In this document: one piece after another, positions 26,819 through 35,903 of the stretch
How the letters are laid out: each line of letters starts with the position of its first letter
Position numbering within the stretch: the stretch's first letter is position 1
From: JAGRMG01 sp047975215
Lineage (GTDB): Bacteria; Pseudomonadota; Alphaproteobacteria; Rhodobacterales; Rhodobacteraceae
Reading direction: 5' to 3'
Length of the DNA: 64,000 nt
NCBI GenBank assembly: GCA_047975215.1
Contig: JBKEDD010000014.1
Location: forward strand, 11,333-75,332
Made by a program: the position numbers and the translations under genes
The notes under the pieces: model-generated
The model's database searches: none
Told to the model about the DNA's origin: nothing
What the model saw: the letters and a program-made list of their open reading frames with translations, nothing else

Positions 26819-27455
26819 AGAGCTGTTTCGCTTCTTCCAAGGTATCAAAAAGATGTAGGTGCCCGTTCATCAGCACACCAGCGGAACGGGCGAATTTCTC
26901 AAGAATTGCAGCCTGATGCGAAACGATGACGATCGTCGTGGTGCGCAGCCGCTCCTCGAGGATGGCGCCGGCCTTGCGGTTGAACTCGGTGTCGGTGGAG
27001 CCGGGCATACCCTCGTCGATCAGGTATATGTCGAAATCCAGTGCCAGCATCAGCGAAAAGGAAAACCGCGCCCGCATCCCCGAGGAATAGGTGCCCAGCG
27101 GCTGATCGAAATACTCGCCAAGATTGCACAACCAGCGGCAATAGGCTTCGACATAGTCGGGATCGAGCCCGTAGAGCTTGGCGATATAGCGTGCGTTCTC
27201 ATGCGCCGAAATGCGGCTGATCACGCCACCCATGAAGCCCAGCGGAAACGAGACGTTGCAGCCGCGCCGAATTTCGCCGTCGTCGGGTTTCTCAAGCCCC
27301 GCCATCATGTTGATCAGGGTGGTCTTGCCGGTGCCGTTGGGGGCCAGTATGCCCAGGGACTTGCCAAGTTCGACGCGAAACGACACCTTGTCCAGGATCA
27401 CCTTTCGCTGGGTGCCGGTCCAGAAGGATTTGCTCACATTCTCGAATTCTAGCAT
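26796..27455 (-). CDS. kpsT: Capsule polysaccharide ABC exporter ATPase (KpsT-like)
   Basis: A 219-residue ATP-binding subunit. The Walker A region is APNGTGKTT, the signature is the KpsT-type YSSGMRARFSF, and Walker B is DIYLIDEGMPG. A switch histidine lies in IVIVSHQ. The small size and the SSGM signature fit group 2/3 capsule or O-antigen exporters rather than drug exporters. The permease partner KpsM is not adjacent. It is the first gene of the kpsT-kpsE-kdsA-mutase unit; the promoter would lie in the AT-richer gap upstream. Confidence 0.88.
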   Translation of the reverse strand: MLEFENVSKSFWTGTQRKVILDKVSFRVELGKSLGILAPNGTGKTTLINMMAGLEKPDDGEIRRGCNVSFPLGFMGGVISRISAHENARYIAKLYGLDPDYVEAYCRWLCNLGEYFDQPLGTYSSGMRARFSFSLMLALDFDIYLIDEGMPGSTDTEFNRKAGAILEERLRTTTIVIVSHQAAILEKFARSAGVLMNGHLHLFDTLEEAKQLYDYETQG

Positions 27456-27809
27456 CGGTCCTGTTCAGGCGCTGCCCGTTGTCTGCTTGCCGTTGTCTGC
27501 TTCCTGTCGTGGTGACAGTTGCGGCGTGGTCGCCGCAGGCGTCTGTCCTCTCTACCAGAGGTATGTTAACGGCATATCAGTCTAATTTGGCCACATTATG
27601 TCGAATTGTGAAACAAATAGCGAATGTCAAAGTTGCCGGCAAGCCGGTCAATCACGCGGCCGGGCCAATGCACGGCGGCAGATCATGCGCGGCGGCGTGG
27701 AGCATCCGCAGGGGCGCGCTGTTTCCGGGCGCGAAACACCGCAAGGGCCAGCAGGCCGGGGCGTGGTGCAGACCGGCGCGAGTGGCTTGCGCCCGGCAAG
27801 CGGCGCATC
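27456..27809. other. Divergent intergenic region, AT-richer upstream of kpsT
   Basis: This 354-base gap separates kpsT (leftward) from the uracil-DNA glycosylase gene (rightward). Bases about 27550-27630 are clearly less GC-rich than the surroundings and probably hold the kpsT promoter. On the minus strand TTCACA and CATAAT are present but badly spaced, so I do not call a promoter. No open frame here has convincing coding character. Confidence 0.4.
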
Positions 27810-28427
27810 ATGAACGCGCGAGACGAGGAACTGGCCCGGCGCATCAGGGGCTGTCGCTTGTGTGCCGGCCGCTTCTCCGCGACCGCCACCGCCCATGCGC
27901 CGCGCCCGGTGGTCTGGTTTCGCCCCGGCGCACGCATTCTGATCGCCGGGCAGGCGCCCGGGGCCAGGGTGCACGCCTCGGGCCGGCCCTTTACCGACCC
28001 GTCGGGCGACCGGCTGCGCGACTGGCTGGGCATCGACGCCAGGACCTTCTATGACCGCGACCGCGTCGCGGTGGTGCCCATGGCGTTCTGCTTTCCCGGT
28101 TACGACGCGCGCGGTGCCGACCTGCCGCCGCCTCCCGTCTGCGCCCTGACCTGGCACAGTCAGGTGATGGATACGCTGCGCGGCGTGCGGCTGAGCGTAC
28201 TTGTCGGCGGCCATGCGCATCGCTGGCATCTGGGGTCGCGCGCACCCGTCACTGCCACGGTGCGCGGCTGGCGGGATCATGCGCCGCAGGTGTTCCCCTT
28301 GCCTCACCCGTCCTGGCGCAATACGGCATGGCTCAGGAAGAACCCGTGGTTCGCCGCCGATCTGTTGCCGGCGCTGCGCGCCCGGGTCCGCGAGGTTCTG
28401 GATGAACGAAACGACGACACCGCTTGA
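27810..28427 (+). CDS. Uracil-DNA glycosylase family protein (Fe-S type, COG1573-like)
   Basis: A 205-residue protein with an N-terminal CRLC pair and a GQAPGARVHASGRPFTDPSG motif, like family 4 UDG-fold enzymes. A second Cys pair lies in the FCFPGY...PPVC stretch, giving four potential Fe-S ligands. The C-terminal HPSWRN motif matches the active-site HPS. It is probably a base-excision or related nucleic-acid enzyme; the substrate is not certain. Its stop lies inside the next gene's first codons (26 bp overlap). Confidence 0.8.
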   Translation: MNARDEELARRIRGCRLCAGRFSATATAHAPRPVVWFRPGARILIAGQAPGARVHASGRPFTDPSGDRLRDWLGIDARTFYDRDRVAVVPMAFCFPGYDARGADLPPPPVCALTWHSQVMDTLRGVRLSVLVGGHAHRWHLGSRAPVTATVRGWRDHAPQVFPLPHPSWRNTAWLRKNPWFAADLLPALRARVREVLDERNDDTA

Positions 28428-29196
28428 TGCGGCCCACGCCGCGATGCAGGCCGCCCCCGAAGACGCCGCCGCACGGGTGCGGTTTTTCGAACAACTGGCC
28501 GATGCCGAACTGTTCCTGGTTCTGAGCGAGGAGGCGCAGGGCGAGACCATGTCGCCCGAGATGTTCGAACTTGACGAGGGCCGCTTCGTGCTCGCCTTCG
28601 ACCGCGAGGACCGGTTCGCCGCCTTCACCGGCCGGGTGACGGCCCATGCCGTACTGCCGGGCCGCGCACTGGCCGCCATGCTGGCAGAGCGGGGGATCGG
28701 CTTGGGGCTGAACCTCGACGTGGCCCCGTCCGCGATCCTGATTCCGGCAGATGCGCTGGCCTGGCTTCGCGACACGCTGGGCCATGTTCCCGCCGAAATC
28801 GAGGCGAGGATCGCCGGATTCGAGGCGCCCCACGCCTTGCCGGATGCGCTGGTCGCGGCGCTCGAGTCGCGCCTGTCGGGCGCGGGCGGGCTGGCGCGGT
28901 CGGCCTGGCTGGCCGGTGTGCGCTATGCCGACGGTGCAACCGGGCACATGCTGGGCTTTGTCGATGCGCGCCCCGAGGTGCACGGCGCGCTGGCCGGTGC
29001 GGCCGGCGAGGCGGTGATCTTCTCGGGGCAGGCCGCCGGCACGCTGGATGTCGGCTTCTTCGCCGAAGCCGATCCGTTGGCCCGGGATCTGCAACGCGCC
29101 GGACGCGCCGTCGCGCTGCCCCGTCCCGAACCGCGCCGGCCCCGGGCGCACGCCGCGCCGGGCAGCGATCCCGACAAGCCGCCGATCCTGCGTTGA
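28402..29196 (+). CDS. SseB-family protein
   Basis: A 264-residue soluble protein. The first 120 residues (FFEQLADAELFLVL, FVLAFDREDRFAAFTG) resemble the SseB N-terminal domain found in many bacteria. The second half contains two related strands and a Pro/Arg-rich C-terminal tail. The family has no settled biochemical role. It overlaps the glycosylase gene by 26 bp, so the two are probably co-transcribed. Confidence 0.75.
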   Translation: MNETTTPLDAAHAAMQAAPEDAAARVRFFEQLADAELFLVLSEEAQGETMSPEMFELDEGRFVLAFDREDRFAAFTGRVTAHAVLPGRALAAMLAERGIGLGLNLDVAPSAILIPADALAWLRDTLGHVPAEIEARIAGFEAPHALPDALVAALESRLSGAGGLARSAWLAGVRYADGATGHMLGFVDARPEVHGALAGAAGEAVIFSGQAAGTLDVGFFAEADPLARDLQRAGRAVALPRPEPRRPRAHAAPGSDPDKPPILR

Positions 29197-29224
29197 GCCC
29201 ACCCGCCGGCGGCGGTGTCGCGCT

Positions 29225-30109
29225 TTACGCGCCGTCACCTTCGGGGTTGAGCTTGTCCTGCGTCCGGGTCTCGAAATCGCCCGCGTCGTGGCGTTCGTGC
29301 AGTTGCAGCGAAAGCTCCCCGAAGGTGCGGTTGACGATCCGCCCGCGCCCGACCGCCGGGCGGGCGTCGATCTCCCTGGCCCAGCGCAGCACGTTGCCAT
29401 AGCTCTGCACGTCCAGGAACGTGCCCGCATCGTAAAGCCGCCCCAGCACCAGTTGCCCGTACCAGGCCCAGATCGCCATGTCGGCGATGGTGTAGTCATC
29501 GCCGGTCATGAAATGGCGCTCGGCCAGGTTGCGGTCCAGCACGTCCAGTTGCCGCTTGGTCTCCATCGCGAAACGGTCGATAGGATATTTCCACTTCTCG
29601 GGCGCATAGGCATAGAAATGCCCGAAACCGCCGCCCAGGTAAGGGGCGCTGCCAATCTGCCAGAACAGCCAGGACAGCATCTCGGGGCGCAGCCGCGGAT
29701 CGGCGGGCAGGAAGGCGGCGAACTTCTCGGCCAGGTACAGCAGGATGGCGCCCGATTCGAAGATCCGCACCGGCGGATTGGCCGAGCGGTCCATCAGCGC
29801 CGGGATCTTCGAGTTGGGGTTGAGATCCACGAAGCCGCTGCCGAACTGGTCGCCCTCGCCGATCCGGATCAGCCAGGCGTCGTATTCCGCGCCCGCATGT
29901 CCGGCGGCCAGCAAGTCCTCGAGCAGCACCGTCACCTTGACTCCGTTCGGCGTGGCCAGGGAATAAAGCTGCAACGGATGCCTGCCCACCGGCAATTCGC
30001 TGTCGTGGGTCGGCCCGGCAACGGGCCGGTTGACGCCGGCAAAGCGGCCGCCGCCATCCTTGTCCCAGGTCCAGACTTCGGGCGGGCTGTAGGCTGGGGT
30101 ATCGATCAG
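29225..30109 (-). CDS. yghU: YghU-type glutathione transferase / disulfide-bond oxidoreductase, probable CTG start
   Basis: Nu-class GST-like enzyme. The body matches YghU closely: PVGRHPLQLYSLATPNG, AWLIRIGEGDQF, NPNSKIPAL, FESGAILLYLAEKF and DYTIADMAIW. The YghU N-terminal extension (VWTWDKDGGGRF, NRPVAGPTH) is also encoded in frame upstream, but no ATG, GTG or TTG opens it. The best start is a CTG at 30109-30107 with AGGAAAGG about 8 nt before it. That gives 294 residues, close to the 288 of E. coli YghU. Starting at the in-frame TTG at 29995 would lose 38 conserved residues. The start is inferred. Confidence 0.82.
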   Translation of the reverse strand: MIDTPAYSPPEVWTWDKDGGGRFAGVNRPVAGPTHDSELPVGRHPLQLYSLATPNGVKVTVLLEDLLAAGHAGAEYDAWLIRIGEGDQFGSGFVDLNPNSKIPALMDRSANPPVRIFESGAILLYLAEKFAAFLPADPRLRPEMLSWLFWQIGSAPYLGGGFGHFYAYAPEKWKYPIDRFAMETKRQLDVLDRNLAERHFMTGDDYTIADMAIWAWYGQLVLGRLYDAGTFLDVQSYGNVLRWAREIDARPAVGRGRIVNRTFGELSLQLHERHDAGDFETRTQDKLNPEGDGA

Positions 30110-30218
30110 GGCTGCGGCCTTTCCTGCGGTTGCGGCTCCTGCTCCATCAGCTATGCCAAACGCGGCCCGCCGCCAACCCCGCGCCGGCGATCATGGCGCG
30201 CCGATTCCACTCCTGGGC

Positions 30219-30240
30219 TTCATCTTGCCCCACAAACTCC
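30219..30240 (+). repeat. Intergenic repeat, copy A
   Basis: One of four copies in the window of a head sequence TTCATCTTGCC-N3/4-AAACTCC, followed by GC-rich hairpin-forming bases. This copy lies in the 208-base gap between yghU and gcrA, about 80 nt beyond the gcrA stop and antisense to that gene. The other copies are at 32346, 49194 (reverse) and 49364. Confidence 0.65.
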
Positions 30241-30317
30241 CGCCGGAGGCAACCGGGGCTGCGGCCACGCGCCGACGCCGAGACACACGCCTTGCGCGCA
30301 TACCGGCATGCGCCGCC

Positions 30318-30908
30318 TCAGCGGCGGCGGTCGCGCCGCGCGCTCATCGGCTGGAAGGCGACTCCGACATGCGCTTCGCAATAGGGTTTTCCCACCTGCA
30401 CCGGCAGGCCGCAGAACCAGAAATCGTCCGTCGCCGGATCGCCCACCGGCCACTTGCAGGTACGCTCGGTCAGTTCCATCAGGTTCAGGCGCCTCGCCTT
30501 CTTCTCGACGGCGTTAACCTTGGCCAGCGCCTCGGGGCTGATCTCGTTGGCCGAAGGCTGCGGCGGCAGCGGCTGGCCGGCGGGAATGATCTGCTTGCGG
30601 ACCGGAACAGGCGAACGGGTCTCGGCGGCCGGTGCCGGTTCCGGCGGCCGCGCCGGCTCGGTCCTGGCCGAAGACGCCGCCTCCGGTTTGGGCCGGGTCT
30701 CGGACCTGGCGGCGGCAGTCGGCTTTTCCTTGGGCTCGGACTTGGCCGGGGCAGGGCCCGTGGCGCGGTTGGACAGCCCCAGCCGATGCACCTTGCCGAT
30801 CACGGCGTTGCGCGTCACCCCGCCCAGTTCCTTGGCGATCTGGCTGGCCGACTGGCCCTCGCCCCACATCTTCCTGAGCAGGTCCACACGCTCGTCAGTC
30901 CACGACAT
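30318..30908 (-). CDS. gcrA: Cell-cycle regulator GcrA
   Basis: Sigma-70-associated regulator that reads CcrM-methylated GANTC promoters in alphaproteobacteria. The 196-residue protein has the N-terminal helix-turn-helix (MSWTDERVDLLRKMW, SASQIAKELGGVTRNAVIGK). A long Pro/Ala/Glu linker follows, and the C-terminal Cys/His module (RTCKWPVGDP, FCGLP, YCEAH) binds sigma-70. The start at 30908 has an AAGGG-type site and matches the family N-terminus. It is divergent from argD. Confidence 0.95.
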   Translation of the reverse strand: MSWTDERVDLLRKMWGEGQSASQIAKELGGVTRNAVIGKVHRLGLSNRATGPAPAKSEPKEKPTAAARSETRPKPEAASSARTEPARPPEPAPAAETRSPVPVRKQIIPAGQPLPPQPSANEISPEALAKVNAVEKKARRLNLMELTERTCKWPVGDPATDDFWFCGLPVQVGKPYCEAHVGVAFQPMSARRDRRR

Positions 30909-31167
30909 CGCCACCCTTCCAAAGCTGAGAAGCGGCCCCGACCGTGGCCGCTTCCGCATTCATGACAGCGCCCTATTCTAGTCACCCCGGCCCGAGTTGC
31001 AAGGCGTCCCGAAACGTCCGGCCCCCGAACGGCCGGCAAATCCTGCACCGGTTTCCCGCGGCGTCGGCGTCCGCACCGCCCTTTCGCATTGCCCGCTTTC
31101 TGATCATTGACGAAACCGCCACTTTTGATGCACTCAGGGGGGCTCATGCCGCAACGAGGATGATCCG

Positions 31168-32343
31168 ATGATCCCGTCCGTTCTGCCGACCTACAACCGC
31201 GCGCCGCTCAGCTTCGTCAAGGGCGAAGGATGCTGGCTGATCGAGGCCGACGGCCGCCGCTTCCTCGATCTCGGCGCCGGTATCGCGGTGAACGCGCTTG
31301 GCCATGCCCATCCGCGGCTGGTCGAGGCGCTGAGCGATCAGGCCGGGGCGCTGTGGCACGTCTCCAACCTCTATCACATCCCCCAGCAGCAGGCGCTGGC
31401 CGACCGTCTGGTCGCGGCGACATTCGCCGATACCGTGTTCTTCACCAACTCCGGCACCGAGGCCTGCGAACTGGCGGTCAAGATGGCGCGCCGGCATTTC
31501 CACGACAAGGGCCTGCCGCAGCGCAGCGACATCATCGCCTTCGAGGGCGCCTTCCACGGCCGGTCCTCGGCAGGCATAGCCGCGGCCGGGTCGGAAAAGA
31601 TGACCAAGGGGTTCGGCCCGCTGCTGCCGGGCTTCGTACATCTGCCCTGGGCCGATCTCGCGGCCGTGGCGGCGGCCATCACCGACACCACCGCCGCGAT
31701 CCTGGTGGAGCCGGTGCAGGGCGAAGGCGGCATCAGGCCGCTGCCCGACCAGCACCTCAGGGGGTTGCGCGATCTGTGCGACGAACACGGGCTGTTGCTG
31801 ATCCTCGACGAGGTGCAGTGCGGCATGGGCCGCACCGGCCGGCTCTTCGCGTATGAATGGGCCGGTATCGAACCCGATATCATGATGGTGGCCAAGGGTA
31901 TCGGTGGCGGCTTTCCGCTGGGCGCGGTGCTGGCCACCGAGGCGGCGGCGTCGGCCATGACCGCGGGTACCCACGGCTCGACCTATGGCGGCAACCCGCT
32001 GGGCTGCGCCGTGGGCTGCGCGGTGATGGATGTCATCGCCGATCCCGCTTTCCTGGACGGGGTTCGCCGCAAGGCCGGACTGCTGCGCCAGAAACTCGAA
32101 GGGCTGGTCGCCGCCCATCCGGAGGTGTTCGAGGAGGTTCGCGGACTGGGCCTGATGCTGGGCCTGAAATGCCGCGTGCCCAACGCCGAATTCGTCGCCG
32201 CGGGCCTTGCCGAACAACTGATCACCGTACCGGCCGCAGACAATGTCGTCCGCCTGCTGCCGCCGCTCGTCATCTCCGAGGACGAGATCGCAGAAGGCGT
32301 AGCCCGCCTCGACCGCGCCGCCGCCAGGCTGAAACCCGCCTGA
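31168..32343 (+). CDS. argD: Acetylornithine aminotransferase
   Basis: PLP-dependent fourth step of arginine synthesis, often also acting in lysine synthesis. The 391-residue protein has FFTNSGTEACELA, FEGAFHGRS, LILDEVQCGMGRTG and the PLP lysine in VAKGIGGGFPLGA. A GAGG site lies 9 nt before the ATG. argF follows 71 bp later, separated only by a copy of the TTCATCTTGCC repeat; the pair is the usual Rhodobacterales arrangement. Confidence 0.95.
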   Translation: MIPSVLPTYNRAPLSFVKGEGCWLIEADGRRFLDLGAGIAVNALGHAHPRLVEALSDQAGALWHVSNLYHIPQQQALADRLVAATFADTVFFTNSGTEACELAVKMARRHFHDKGLPQRSDIIAFEGAFHGRSSAGIAAAGSEKMTKGFGPLLPGFVHLPWADLAAVAAAITDTTAAILVEPVQGEGGIRPLPDQHLRGLRDLCDEHGLLLILDEVQCGMGRTGRLFAYEWAGIEPDIMMVAKGIGGGFPLGAVLATEAAASAMTAGTHGSTYGGNPLGCAVGCAVMDVIADPAFLDGVRRKAGLLRQKLEGLVAAHPEVFEEVRGLGLMLGLKCRVPNAEFVAAGLAEQLITVPAADNVVRLLPPLVISEDEIAEGVARLDRAAARLKPA

Positions 32344-32345
32344 TC

Positions 32346-32390
32346 TTCATCTTGCCGGAAAACTCCGGGGGTCCGGGGGCTGGCCCCCGG
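32346..32390 (+). repeat. Intergenic repeat, copy B with perfect GC hairpin
   Basis: The head TTCATCTTGCC-N2-AAAACTCC begins 2 bp after the argD stop. It is followed by a 7-bp perfect stem, CCGGGGG (32373-32379) and CCCCCGG (32384-32390), with a 4-nt loop. It lies between argD and argF in the sense direction. There is no U-run, so it is not a classic terminator; it may tune argF expression or protect the argD transcript end. Confidence 0.65.
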
Positions 32391-32414
32391 CCGTTGCCAG
32401 GAAAGTTCAACCCG

Positions 32415-33341
<927 letters not shown>

Positions 33342-33437
33342 GGGCGATCCGTCGCGCGCATCGTGGCTTTGGCCCGGTTCCAACGCCCGATTCGCGCACG
33401 CCTTCGCGGGGCCGCTCCGGTTTCCCGCTTGCCAGCC

Positions 33438-34904
33438 TCAGCCGGCCAGCCCGTTCAGTATCAGGAAGATTACCGCCGACATGATGGCCGCAGCCGGCAC
33501 GGTGATCACCCAGGCCGCGATCACCGTCAGAAAATGCGAGCGGCGCACCAGCTTGCGGCGGCGGCGCTCCTCGGTGCCGATCGGCTTGACCTTCGGCTGT
33601 TTCGCGCCGTTGCCGCGCAGGCGCCTTTCCATGTGCCATTCGCGGAAAAACCCGACGCCGAAGACCCCGCCCACCGCGATATGGGTCGATGATACGGGAA
33701 GCCCCAGCCAGCTTGCCACGATCACGGTGATGGCCGCGCTCAGCGCAACGCAAAAGGCGCGTATCGGGTTCAGCTTGGTGATCTGGCTGCCGACCATGCG
33801 GATCAGTTTCGGCCCGAACAGGAACAGCCCGAACGAGATGCCGAAGGCGCCGATCACCATCACCCAGGCGGGGATCGCCACCTTTTCGGCGAAACCGCCG
33901 AACTCGGCGGCATGCACGATGGCCGCCAGCGGCCCCACCGCGTTGGCCACGTCGTTGGCGCCATGCGCGAAACTCAGCAATGCCGCCGAAATGACCAGCG
34001 GCAGGGCGAACAGGGTCTTGATCGACTTGTTGCGGTTCTCCATCCCTTCGGACTTGCGCCGGATCATCGGGCGCGTCACGCCGAAAAACAGCACGCCCGC
34101 AATGGTGCCGATCAGCAGCGCGGTACCCAGGTCGATATCAGCCACCCGCCTCAGACCCTTGAGCGCCAGGTAGGCGGCAAAGGTTCCGGCCATGATGCCG
34201 ATCAGGATCGGCACCCAGCGCCGCGCCGCGGCGATCTTGTCGTCGCGATAGATGATCTGCGATTTTATCAGCGCCAGGAATAGCGCAGCGATGATGCCGC
34301 CCAGCAGCGGCGAGATCACCCAGCTTGCGGCGATCGCGCCCATGGTCGGCCAGTTGACCGCGGCCACCCCTGCGGCGGCAATGCCGGCGCCCATCACGCC
34401 ACCGACCACGGAATGCGTGGTCGAGACCGGCGCGCCGATCCAGGTGGCAAGATTCACCCACAGGGCCGACGAGACAAGCGCCGCCATCATCGCCCAGATG
34501 AAGATATCGGCATTCCGAACCGAGGCCGGGTTGATGATTCCCTTGGAGATGGTCGAGACCACGTCGCCCCCGGCCAGCAGCGCGCCGGCGCTTTCGGCGA
34601 TCGCGGCGATCGCGATGGCGCCCCCCATCGTCAGCGCGTTGGCGCCCACTGCCGGGCCCATGTTGTTGGCGACGTCGTTGGCGCCGATGTTGATGGCCAT
34701 GTAGGCGCCGAAGGCGGCTGCCGCGACGACCACGAAGTTGACCGGCGCCGTCCCGAAGAACACCGCTGCGGCCAGCGCCGTGACCGCGATGAAGGCCAGC
34801 GCGATGCCGGTCGCCACCATCGGCCGCCCGACATAGGCCGCCGCCGATTCGAGCTGGGATATGCGGCCCAGATCCTTGTCCAGTGTCTTCCACTTGTTCG
34901 GCAT
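33438..34904 (-). CDS. Inorganic phosphate transporter, PiT family
   Basis: Cation-coupled low-affinity phosphate (or metal-phosphate) symporter. The 488-residue, multi-helix membrane protein has the two inverted PHO4 signature repeats: AINIGANDVANNMGPAVG near residue 75 and SFAHGANDVANAVGP near 310. A central cytoplasmic loop lies between the halves. I chose the ATG at 34904; an upstream GTG at 34919 is possible. No phoU-like partner is adjacent. Confidence 0.93.
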   Translation of the reverse strand: MPNKWKTLDKDLGRISQLESAAAYVGRPMVATGIALAFIAVTALAAAVFFGTAPVNFVVVAAAAFGAYMAINIGANDVANNMGPAVGANALTMGGAIAIAAIAESAGALLAGGDVVSTISKGIINPASVRNADIFIWAMMAALVSSALWVNLATWIGAPVSTTHSVVGGVMGAGIAAAGVAAVNWPTMGAIAASWVISPLLGGIIAALFLALIKSQIIYRDDKIAAARRWVPILIGIMAGTFAAYLALKGLRRVADIDLGTALLIGTIAGVLFFGVTRPMIRRKSEGMENRNKSIKTLFALPLVISAALLSFAHGANDVANAVGPLAAIVHAAEFGGFAEKVAIPAWVMVIGAFGISFGLFLFGPKLIRMVGSQITKLNPIRAFCVALSAAITVIVASWLGLPVSSTHIAVGGVFGVGFFREWHMERRLRGNGAKQPKVKPIGTEERRRRKLVRRSHFLTVIAAWVITVPAAAIMSAVIFLILNGLAG

Positions 34905-35142
34905 CGGTCCGGGCGTCACGTCGGTATTCCCCCTGTGGCGTTTCGCGGACCGCCTAGTACGATCAGGCGCCGCGACGCAAGGGTTTTGGACCGGCGCGGT
35001 CCTGCCATCGCGTCGAATGTTGCGCGGGAACCCCCGCCGGCGCCGTCTTGCGCCCCGGGTCGGCCCCGGCGGGCGCCCGCGGGGTTGCGAGCCGGGCGCG
35101 GCTGCGCCACAACGGGTTCGTGCAACACCCGGGAGTGCCTCA

Positions 35143-35775
35143 ATGTCGAAATCCGTGACCGTCGTCGATCATCCGCTGGTTCAGCACAAGCTGACCCTGA
35201 TGCGCGAGAACGCTACGCCGTCCTCGGTATTCCGCCAGCTCCTGCGCGAGATCACGCTGCTTCTGGCTTACGAGATCACCCGGGAAATGCCACTGGCCGA
35301 GCGTACGATCCGTACGCCCCTGGAAGAAATGCAGGCGCCGAACCTGGCGGGGCGCAACATGGCGCTGGTGTCGATCCTGCGGGCAGGCAACGGCATGCTC
35401 GACGGGGTTCTTGAGCTGGTGCCACAGGCGCGGGTCGGATTTGTCGGGCTTTACCGCGACGAAGCAACGCTGGAGCCGGTGCAGTATTACTTCAAGGTGC
35501 CCTCGGCGCTTGAGGAACGGCTGGTCATCGTCGTCGATCCGATGCTGGCCACGGGAAACTCCTCGGCCGCGGCGGTTGATCTTCTGAAAGGCGCCGGAGC
35601 GCGCAACATCCGCTTTCTCTGTCTGCTGGCCGCACCCGAGGGGGTCGCGCGGATGACCTCGGCGCATCCCGATGTGCCGATCGTGACCGCCGCCGTGGAC
35701 CGGCAGTTGAGCGACAAGGGCTATATCCTGCCCGGGCTGGGCGATGCCGGAGACCGGATGTTCGGCACCCGCTAG
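35143..35775 (+). CDS. upp: Uracil phosphoribosyltransferase
   Basis: Salvages uracil to UMP with PRPP. The 210-residue protein shows HPLVQHKLTLMR at the N-terminus and the PRPP motif VIVVDPMLATGNSS. The C-terminal uracil-binding GYILPGLGDAGDR is also present. A GGGAG site sits about 8 nt before the ATG. The 238-base divergent gap to the phosphate transporter (34905-35142) holds no gene I can support. Confidence 0.95.
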   Translation: MSKSVTVVDHPLVQHKLTLMRENATPSSVFRQLLREITLLLAYEITREMPLAERTIRTPLEEMQAPNLAGRNMALVSILRAGNGMLDGVLELVPQARVGFVGLYRDEATLEPVQYYFKVPSALEERLVIVVDPMLATGNSSAAAVDLLKGAGARNIRFLCLLAAPEGVARMTSAHPDVPIVTAAVDRQLSDKGYILPGLGDAGDRMFGTR

Positions 35776-35903
35776 AAGCTGCCTCGTTCCAGGGCGGCCC
35801 GGTCGCACCCCGGCATCCGGCGCGCGGTCGCGTCCGGGCCAGAGTTCGCTTTACTCATGGCGTCATTTGCGGCATTCTGTTCCCATATGTTGTGGGGGCG
35901 GCG

